From Deltaproteobacteria bacterium (lineage in GTDB: Bacteria > Myxococcota > B64-G9), in NCBI GenBank assembly GCA_003647095.1, contig QMME01000206.1:1-7147 (forward strand): DNA of 7,147 nucleotides, in the 5' to 3' direction. Below are positions 1-4,835 of this stretch, piece by piece; within the stretch, counting starts at the first letter, position 1; each line of letters opens with the position of its first letter. Under the pieces are notes generated by a model, which saw only the letters and a program-made list of their open reading frames with translations, did not search any database and was not told the DNA's origin. Made by a program: the position numbers and the translations under genes.

Positions 1-1
1 C

Positions 2-202
2 TGCCTGCGGCTCGAGCGCGCCGAGGCTCTGCTGCGCGGCCAGCGGCCCGACCGGGAGATCATCGACTGGGCCGCCCGGGCCGCGGCGGAGGATATCTCT
101 CCCATCGACGACGTGCGCGCCTCGGCCGCCTACCGGCGCCGGCTCGTGGAGGTGTTCGTGCGCCGGGCGGTGGAGGGGCTCTGCCGGGAGGCAGGTGAGT
201 GA
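2..202 (+). CDS. C-terminal end of a molybdenum hydroxylase FAD-binding subunit (partial)
   Basis: Only the last 66 codons are present; the gene starts left of the window. The frame reads without a stop from base 2 to TGA at 200-202. The residues fit the C-terminal domain of CO-dehydrogenase/xanthine-dehydrogenase flavoprotein subunits (CoxM-like): an AEALLRG segment, then an Ala-rich helix, then the family hallmark SPIDDVRASAAYRRRLVEV. In this family the subunit binds FAD and passes electrons from the [2Fe-2S] clusters to NAD or another acceptor. The TGA overlaps the ATG of the [2Fe-2S] subunit gene by one base (TGATG), the usual operon arrangement. Assignment rests on this short tail plus the very clear identity of the two downstream subunits. 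Whether it carries the extra 4Fe-4S insertion of 4-hydroxybenzoyl-CoA reductase cannot be seen. Confidence 0.82.
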   Translation, partial: CLRLERAEALLRGQRPDREIIDWAARAAAEDISPIDDVRASAAYRRRLVEVFVRRAVEGLCREAGE

Positions 203-717
203 TGGAGGTCATCCGCTTCGAGCTCAACGGCTCGCCGGTGGAGGTGAAGCTGGAGGGCTTCCGCCGGCTCATCGACGTGCTGCGCGAGGACCTGGGGCTC
301 ACCGGCACCAAGGAAGGCTGCGGCCAGGGAGAATGCGGCGCCTGCACGGTGCTGGTAGACGGCCGCCCGGTCAACTCCTGCCTCTACCCGGCGGCCGAGG
401 TCGACGGCCGGCGGGTGACCACCATCGAGGGTCTCGAACGGCAGCCGGGCCGGCTGTCGGTGCTGCAGCGGGCCTTCGTCGAGCAGGGCGGCATCCAGTG
501 CGGATTCTGCACCCCGGGCATGATCCTCTCCGCCCAGGGGCTGCTCGAGCGCAACCCGCATCCCGACGACGGGCAGATCCGCCGGGCGCTTTCCGGCAAC
601 CTCTGCCGCTGCACCGGCTACCTGCAGATCGTGGCCGCCGTGCGCCGGGCGGCCGAGCTGCTTTCCCCGGACGGGGACGGCCCGCGCCCGCACCGGGAGG
701 GGAGCGGGCATGGTTGA
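202..717 (+). CDS. Two-cluster [2Fe-2S] subunit of a xanthine dehydrogenase-family molybdenum hydroxylase
   Basis: This 171-residue protein is the usual length for the small subunit (CoxS/HcrC/xdhC-type). The N-terminal plant-ferredoxin-like domain holds Cys40, Cys45, Cys48 and Cys60 in the pattern GCGQGECGACTV...NSC. The C-terminal helical domain holds the second cluster's Cys100 and Cys103 (CGFCTPGM) and Cys135 and Cys137 (LCRCTGY). All eight ligands are present, so it should be functional. It relays electrons from the molybdenum centre to FAD in the cytoplasmic complex. The start is ATG at 202, preceded by GGGAGG at 186-191; a GTG directly upstream (199) is in frame but would overlap the preceding gene more and is not needed. 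The gene overlaps the upstream stop by 1 nt and the downstream Mo-subunit start by 8 nt. Confidence 0.97.
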   Translation: MEVIRFELNGSPVEVKLEGFRRLIDVLREDLGLTGTKEGCGQGECGACTVLVDGRPVNSCLYPAAEVDGRRVTTIEGLERQPGRLSVLQRAFVEQGGIQCGFCTPGMILSAQGLLERNPHPDDGQIRRALSGNLCRCTGYLQIVAAVRRAAELLSPDGDGPRPHREGSGHG

Positions 718-3100
718 GTACCGCTTCATCGGCCGGGCCCTGCCGCGTCCCGACGCCGCCGACAAGGCCACGGGCAGGGCCCGCTACATCCACGATCTCG
801 ACCGCCCGGGCATGCTCCACGGGGCCATCAAGTTCTCGGAACATCCCCACGCGCGCATAGTCGACATCGACACCAGCCGCGCCGAGAGGCTTCCCGGGGT
901 GCGGGCGGTGATCACCGCGAAGAACACCCCCGAGCTGCGGGTGGGCTTTCTGCAGGACAACCGGGCGCTGAAGGGCGACAAGGTGCGCTCCCTGCGCGAC
1001 GAGGTGGCGGCGGTGGCGGCCGTCGATGCGGACATCGCCGCCGAGGCGGTGGAGCTCATCCGCGTGGAGTACGAGCCGCTGCCGGCGGTGTTCGACCCGG
1101 AGCAGGCGCTGGAGCCGGGGGCGCCGCTGGTGCACGAGCACGATGCCCGCGGCCGCCCGCGCAGCTCCAACCGTCTCGACCTGCGCTACCATCACCACAG
1201 CGGCGACCTGGACGCGGCCCGCGGGCGCTGCCGGCACATCGTCGAGGGGGTGTATTCCACGCAGCGCATGCAGCATGCCTGCCTGGGCACCTCCGGCTGC
1301 GTCGCCGAGTTCGACGCCCGCGGCAACCTCACCATGTGGGCCAAGACGCAGATACCCTTCCTGGCCCAGCGCGACTTCAACCGCGCCCTCGAGGCCCTGG
1401 GGCTGGGCGGCCGCAACAGCCGGGTGATCGTGCCGGCGCTGGGCGGCAGCTTCGGCTCGGGGCTGGACACCAACCCCTACGAGTACATCGCCATCCTGCT
1501 GGCCTGGAGAAGCGGCCGGCCGGTGAAGATCCTCTACAGCCGCGAGCAGGAGTTCGCCTGCCTGGCCCCCCGCCAGGGAGCGCGGGTGCGCATCCGCCAG
1601 GGCTGCGACGACGGCGGCCGGCTGCTGCTGCGCGAGATAGACGTGCTCCAGGACAACGGCGCCTATGCCTCCTGGGCGGCCACCTATCCCTCGGTGATGA
1701 TGCTACCGGCGACGTCGCTGTACCGGGTGGCCAACGTCCGCTTCGATGCCGAGCTGGTCTACACCAACAACATCTACTGCCAGGCCATGCGCGGCTACGG
1801 CAATCCCGAGGTCACCTGGGCCATCGAGAGCAGCCTCGACGAGCTGGCAGCAGAGCTGGGCATGGAACCGGTGGAACTGCGCCTGCGCAACGGCAACCGG
1901 CCGGGCGAGACCACCCCCATGGGTCTCAAGGTCACCACCTGCGGCCTGGAGGAGTGCCTGCGCCAGGTGGGCGAGCGGCTGCCGCGGCCGGACCGGCGGC
2001 AACAGGGCTCGAAGCGGCGCGGGGTGGGCCTGGCGGCGCTCATTCACGTGGGCGGCGGCGGGCGCATCTACCGCTCGGACGGCTCCGGGATCATGCTCAA
2101 GCCCGACGACTTCGGCAACATCAACGTCTACTGCGGCGGGGTGGAGATGGGCCAGGGAATGCACGCGGCCCTGGTGGGCATGGTGGCCGAGGAGCTGGGG
2201 GTGGAGCCGGAGCGGGTCGTCGTCAACCCCACCGACACCGGCACCTGTCCCTGGGACGTGGGCACCCATGCCAGCCGGGGAGCCTTCATGGCCGGCAAGG
2301 CCGTCGGCCGGGCCGCCGCCGAGCTGCGCCGGCAGATCTTCGCCGCCCTGGAACCGTTGTACGATAAGCTGGTCGAGAAGAAAGCTGCCGAACTGCAGAA
2401 GAAAGATCCCGGCTACCGGCGAGCGGAGTTCGACGTCGACGCCGCCCGGGCCGGCGAGTTCGAGATGGCCGGCGGCTGCGTCTTCGCCCGCGGGGCTCCC
2501 GACGACCCCGCCCTGCGCCTGGAACTCGACCGGGTGCTGCGGGCGCTGCACTTCCGGACCGGGGGCACCATGCCGGTGGGCTGCGCCTTCTACGATCCGC
2601 CCACCGAGCTTCCCGACTGGTCCCGGGGCCGGGGCAACTTCTCCGAGAACTACGCCTTCGGCTGCCAGGGGGCCGAGGTGGAGGTGGACACCGCCACCGG
2701 CGAGATCAAGATCCTGCGCCTGGTTGCCGCCCACGACGTGGGCCGGGTGCTCAACCGCCTCACTCTCGAGGGGCAGACCTACGGCGCCCTGGCCCAGGGG
2801 CTGGGCTATGCCCTCTACGAGGAGATCCGCACCGAGCAGGGCCGGGTGCTCAATCCCGATTTCCGCGACTACAAGATCCCCACCGCCGGGGAGATGGACT
2901 TCCCGGTGGAGCTGCTCTTTATCGAGACCGACGACCCGGCCGGGCCCTTCGGGGCCAAGGGGGTGGGCGAGGCGGGCATGATCCCCACCGCCCCGGCCAT
3001 CGCCAACGCCGTCTACGACGCGGTGGGCATCCGCCTGCACCACCTGCCGCTCACCCCGGAGAAGGTGCTCGAGGCGCTGGACGCCCGCCGCCGCTCCTGA
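710..3100 (+). CDS. Molybdopterin-binding catalytic subunit, xanthine dehydrogenase family (4-hydroxybenzoyl-CoA reductase-like)
   Basis: This 796-residue catalytic subunit binds Mo-molybdopterin cytosine dinucleotide and hydroxylates, or reductively dehydroxylates, its substrate. Visible family landmarks are the N-terminal hammerhead domain (roughly residues 10-120, starting at GRALPRPDAADKATGRARY), GGSFGSG at 245-251 (usual form GGGFGxK), QAMRGYGNPE at 358-367, GGVEMGQG at 476-483, and GAKGVGEAG at 748-756. By family comparison Arg361 matches bovine xanthine dehydrogenase Arg880 and Glu754 matches the catalytic Glu1261. The position of the CO-dehydrogenase active-site Cys is Gln358, so this is not a CO dehydrogenase. 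The stretch TPMGLKVTTCGLEECL resembles 4-hydroxybenzoyl-CoA reductase alpha subunits as I remember them, but the substrate remains open. The start ATG overlaps the upstream gene by 8 nt and has GGAGGGGAG at 696-704. No frameshift or truncation is seen. Confidence 0.96.
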   Translation: MVEYRFIGRALPRPDAADKATGRARYIHDLDRPGMLHGAIKFSEHPHARIVDIDTSRAERLPGVRAVITAKNTPELRVGFLQDNRALKGDKVRSLRDEVAAVAAVDADIAAEAVELIRVEYEPLPAVFDPEQALEPGAPLVHEHDARGRPRSSNRLDLRYHHHSGDLDAARGRCRHIVEGVYSTQRMQHACLGTSGCVAEFDARGNLTMWAKTQIPFLAQRDFNRALEALGLGGRNSRVIVPALGGSFGSGLDTNPYEYIAILLAWRSGRPVKILYSREQEFACLAPRQGARVRIRQGCDDGGRLLLREIDVLQDNGAYASWAATYPSVMMLPATSLYRVANVRFDAELVYTNNIYCQAMRGYGNPEVTWAIESSLDELAAELGMEPVELRLRNGNRPGETTPMGLKVTTCGLEECLRQVGERLPRPDRRQQGSKRRGVGLAALIHVGGGGRIYRSDGSGIMLKPDDFGNINVYCGGVEMGQGMHAALVGMVAEELGVEPERVVVNPTDTGTCPWDVGTHASRGAFMAGKAVGRAAAELRRQIFAALEPLYDKLVEKKAAELQKKDPGYRRAEFDVDAARAGEFEMAGGCVFARGAPDDPALRLELDRVLRALHFRTGGTMPVGCAFYDPPTELPDWSRGRGNFSENYAFGCQGAEVEVDTATGEIKILRLVAAHDVGRVLNRLTLEGQTYGALAQGLGYALYEEIRTEQGRVLNPDFRDYKIPTAGEMDFPVELLFIETDDPAGPFGAKGVGEAGMIPTAPAIANAVYDAVGIRLHHLPLTPEKVLEALDARRRS

Positions 3101-3150
3101 GCACGCGCGCCGTACTGTAGGGGGCCCCTGCGGCTGGTCGCTCGGCCCCC

Positions 3151-3175
3151 GAAAAAAGCGGGCGAAAAAAGCGGG
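3151..3175. repeat. Two 12-bp direct repeats (GAAAAAAGCGGG)
   Basis: GAAAAAAGCGGG occurs at 3151-3162 and again at 3164-3175, one base apart. The second copy runs straight into the REP-like core CGGGGACAGGC at 3172-3182. The block begins about 50 bases after the molybdenum-subunit stop and marks the left edge of the repeat-rich non-coding region (3101-3391). Confidence 0.75.
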
Positions 3176-3217
3176 GACAGGCACGAGAAAAAGCGCTTGT
3201 GGATCCACTGATTACTG

Positions 3218-3232
3218 TACCCAGCATGGGTA
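3218..3232. promoter_or_regulatory. 15-bp palindrome TACCCA-GCA-TGGGTA upstream of a promoter-like element
   Basis: The two 6-bp arms are perfectly complementary around a 3-base centre. It sits five bases upstream of TTGACA at 3238. Further perfect palindromes lie close by: AAGCGCTT at 3191-3198, GTGGATCCAC at 3199-3208 and CAACATGTTG at 3242-3251. It could be a regulator binding site or a relic of a mobile repeat; nothing shows which. Confidence 0.4.
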
Positions 3233-3237
3233 TATCC

Positions 3238-3267
3238 TTGACAACATGTTGATATTGAAGACATATC
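3238..3267 (+). promoter_or_regulatory. Possible sigma70-type promoter (TTGACA, weak -10) reading toward the tandem repeat
   Basis: A perfect -35 hexamer TTGACA (3238-3243) is followed after 18 bases by CATATC (3262-3267), a three-of-six match to TATAAT, so the -10 is weak. The spacer contains the perfect palindrome CAACATGTTG, which overlaps the -35 and would suit a repressor. No plus-strand gene lies downstream. A transcript would cross the 39-bp tandem repeat and then run antisense to the 3' end of the winged-helix gene. Confidence 0.3.
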
Positions 3268-3301
3268 CTGAAAAATACCCCTCTCTTCCGGTAACCAGAT
3301 G

Positions 3302-3379
3302 AATTACATGGCTTTTCCGCGGGCCTGTCCCCGGGCCTTCAATTACATGGCTTTTCCGCGGGCCTGTCCCCGGGCCTTC
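3302..3379. repeat. Perfect 39-bp tandem duplication
   Basis: Bases 3302-3340 and 3341-3379 are identical over all 39 positions. Each unit begins AATTACATGGCTTTTCCGCG and carries the inverted REP-like core GCCTGTCCCCG near its end. The end of the second unit continues as short 8-bp GGGCCTTC repeats (3372-3379 and 3380-3387). The perfect identity suggests a recent duplication, probably by slippage or repeat-associated recombination. The duplication ends about 13 bases before the stop codon of the minus-strand winged-helix gene. The open reading frame across it on the plus strand simply encodes the repeat twice and is not believed to be a gene. Confidence 0.95.
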
Positions 3380-3391
3380 GGGCCTTCGGGC

Positions 3392-4189
3392 TCAGGGGAG
3401 GAGAGATTCCACCAGCGACCGTGTCATCCCGTCGAAGCGCAGATCCATCCCCGAGACGGCGGAGCTTCTCAGATCCTCCGAGCTGAAATCCATTGCATCG
3501 ATCAGGTTGATGATGTTTCTCAGCGTGTCGACCGATATGAAGATCCCCCGGGCGGTTCCCTGCTCCCGCGACAACTGGTTATGGCCGTCGAGCAAACCGG
3601 CGGCGCGCAGATCGCGCAAAATCCTCGACACGGTGGATTCCCGGCAGCCCAGCAACCGGGCCAGCTGGTTGGCCCGGAGAGGATACGGCACCGCCTCGAC
3701 GACACTGATGAGATCTGCACGAAAACCTGTGCCGTACAACAGGCGGTTGCGCAGCATGGCAGATGATTCTGCCAAGACCTCGACCGGAGCGATCTTGCTT
3801 CTCCGGGACAGCAGCTCCCGAACGGCAGTTTCAGGAGCCTCATCGGGGAGGGAGACGGCTCTTCTGAAAGTTTTCGGGCAGGCTGCGAACAGCCACCGGC
3901 GCATCCTTCGGACTACGGCCTCCCTGTGTCTATCGCCCAGCATGACCATGAGGGCCTTCAGCTTCCCGTGGTTGACCATGTCTGAAAAGCGCAGAATCCA
4001 CGCCGGGATGTCCGTGGGGGCACGTGAGCTGGTGGAACACATCACGGTAAGCAGAATCGCCACCTCCGGATCGATGATGCCCCGCTCCCTCTCGTCGAGA
4101 GCCTCGACATCGAAGGGCAGACCCAGTGTGTTCCAGGCCGAGAGCAGAAGCGGCTCCGCGGCACCCTGCAGTCGCTCAGTAGATTTCAT
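3392..4189 (-). CDS. Winged-helix DNA-binding protein paired with a nucleotidyltransferase (putative toxin-antitoxin/defence partner)
   Basis: This 265-residue protein belongs to no family I can name. Residues about 155-215 form a clear winged helix-turn-helix: an N-terminal helix RADLISVVEAV, then LRANQLARLLGC, the recognition-helix candidate RESTVSRILRDLRAAGLL (183-200), and a wing. Residues 1-150 are mostly helical, with basic patches (RRMRRW, about 94-99) and no catalytic motif I recognise. There is no signal peptide or membrane segment. Its ATG lies inside the end of the upstream nucleotidyltransferase gene (14-nt overlap), with no strong ribosome binding site, which suggests translational coupling. 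In AbiE (type IV) systems an AbiEi antitoxin with a winged helix represses the operon and counters a nucleotidyltransferase toxin; a similar role here is inference. The phased palindromes upstream of the pair are its most likely binding site. Confidence 0.85.
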   Translation of the reverse strand: MKSTERLQGAAEPLLLSAWNTLGLPFDVEALDERERGIIDPEVAILLTVMCSTSSRAPTDIPAWILRFSDMVNHGKLKALMVMLGDRHREAVVRRMRRWLFAACPKTFRRAVSLPDEAPETAVRELLSRRSKIAPVEVLAESSAMLRNRLLYGTGFRADLISVVEAVPYPLRANQLARLLGCRESTVSRILRDLRAAGLLDGHNQLSREQGTARGIFISVDTLRNIINLIDAMDFSSEDLRSSAVSGMDLRFDGMTRSLVESLLP

Positions 4190-4589
4190 CGGGATCGAAC
4201 CCCAGCTTGCGAACTATTGCGGCAAGGTCCTGCCGGTTGGTCCGATGTGGGTCTCTCTTCAGGCAGAACTCCACTGCCAGCTTCAACTCCCCGGCGCTTG
4301 GTCGAATGGCTTTAATATCTTCAAGGTGTTTTTCCACGGAGGGATTGCAGGCATGGTTGGCAACTTCGCGAATTCCCTGTCGCAAGAATTCGGGCAGAGG
4401 GTGTGGTCTCAAGACATCGATGTCCCTGGTCTGGTTCTTGTGACCCAGCAAGACGAGTGCCGCACCACCAACAACGACCAACTCGATGCGCTCGTCAGGA
4501 AACTTCACCCGTAACCAGTCGGAAAGCAGTTCCAGATTGTGGATGATCTGACTGCGGGACAGGTCCGGGTTCGGGATGATCGTGTTCAT
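4176..4589 (-). CDS. Small MNT-fold nucleotidyltransferase (DUF6036/AbiEii-like)
   Basis: This 137-residue protein has the core motif of the DNA polymerase beta-type nucleotidyltransferase superfamily: GGAALVLLGHKNQTRDID at residues 41-58, with Gly41-Gly42 and the metal-binding Asp56 and Asp58 in the hG[GS]-x(9-13)-DhD pattern. A C-terminal charged stretch, KRDPHRTNRQDLAAI, resembles the R-x-x-D-x-x-DL motif that closes DUF6036/AbiEii-like domains. Known relatives transfer nucleotides to tRNA or protein in toxin-antitoxin systems; the target here is unknown. I chose ATG at 4589. In-frame ATGs at 4616 and 4637 each fall inside one of the two operator palindromes and would add a non-conserved leader. 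It is the first gene of a two-gene operon and overlaps the winged-helix gene by 14 nt. It lacks the larger C-terminal domain of true AbiEii, so DUF6036 is the closer match. Confidence 0.85.
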   Translation of the reverse strand: MNTIIPNPDLSRSQIIHNLELLSDWLRVKFPDERIELVVVGGAALVLLGHKNQTRDIDVLRPHPLPEFLRQGIREVANHACNPSVEKHLEDIKAIRPSAGELKLAVEFCLKRDPHRTNRQDLAAIVRKLGFDPDEIY

Positions 4590-4610
4590 GTCGTGCAAAT
4601 TACCATCATG

Positions 4611-4646
4611 TTGCATTTGATGCAAGATAAATTGCAATTATTGCAA
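4611..4646. promoter_or_regulatory. Two helically phased 15-bp palindromes: probable autoregulatory operator of the nucleotidyltransferase operon
   Basis: TTGCATTTGATGCAA (4611-4625) and TTGCAATTATTGCAA (4632-4646) share the form TTGCA-N5-TGCAA and match at 12 of 15 positions. Their centres (4618 and 4639) are 21 bp apart, two turns of the helix, so two dimers would bind the same face. They lie 22 to 57 bases upstream of the chosen nucleotidyltransferase start. A minus-strand TATCTT (4629-4624) between them could be a -10, but no good -35 is seen. The likely ligand is the operon's own winged-helix protein, as AbiEi binds inverted repeats in its own promoter. Confidence 0.7.
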
Positions 4647-4771
4647 GAACGGGTGGACATTGGTCTTGGAACGGGCGCCCGCTCGTCCGGCCGCCGGCAT
4701 CTGCATCGACATGGTGCTCGAGGAGCGAGGCCGCTGAGGTCTTCGTGAAGCGCTCTTTCCTGACCGCGCTG

Positions 4772-4800
4772 TTGTCTTCCCTGCCGGCCGGCGGTATAAG
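4772..4800 (+). promoter_or_regulatory. Sigma70-like promoter of the acyl-CoA dehydrogenase gene
   Basis: TTGTCT (4772-4777) and TATAAG (4795-4800) are separated by exactly 17 bases, a good sigma70-type pair. The predicted transcript start is near 4807, giving a leader of about 30 bases with a strong GGAGG at 4827-4831. The spacer contains the 10-bp palindrome GCCGGCCGGC (4783-4792). Confidence 0.55.
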
Positions 4801-4835
4801 GAACGGTCTGGAAAACAGCCCCCCCCGGAGGTCTT

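Larger units (their letters stand above)
3172..3372. repeat. REP-like inverted repeat core CGGGGACAGGC / GCCTGTCCCCG
   Basis: The 11-mer CGGGGACAGGC at 3172-3182 recurs as its exact reverse complement at 3323-3333 and 3362-3372, enclosing about 140 to 180 bases without a convincing gene. Inverted pairs of a G-rich core are what REP doublets (REPINs) look like, and GGGGACAGG-type motifs recur as dispersed repeats in some deltaproteobacterial genomes as I recall. The core is seen directly; the REP identity is inference, because only one locus is visible and no REP-associated Y1 transposase gene lies in the window. Confidence 0.5.

Noticed and set aside
710..3100. Aerobic carbon monoxide dehydrogenase large subunit (CoxL)
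   Set aside because: The active-site Cys loop (CSFR type) is absent; the aligned residues are QAMR.
3120..3157. GGGGGCC...GGCCCCC stem followed by GAAAAAA as a terminator of the molybdenum operon
   Set aside because: The run after the stem is A, not T, on the plus strand, and on the minus strand the T run would precede the stem. The 17-base loop is also long, so it is not a normal intrinsic terminator in either direction.
3302..3379. CRISPR array or type III (ToxI-like) antitoxin RNA repeats
   Set aside because: There are only two units with no spacers, no Cas proteins and no ToxN-like endoribonuclease nearby. A simple tandem duplication explains it.
3299..3766. Plus-strand open frame of 155 codons across the tandem repeat and the winged-helix gene
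   Set aside because: It starts inside the 39-bp duplication, encodes the same 13 residues twice, and then runs antisense to a gene with a recognisable DNA-binding domain.
3392..4189. HEPN ribonuclease partner for the nucleotidyltransferase (RxxxxxxH at residues 67-74)
   Set aside because: The motif lacks the polar residue and helical context typical of HEPN proteins, and the protein is dominated by a winged helix. A weak motif hit is not enough.
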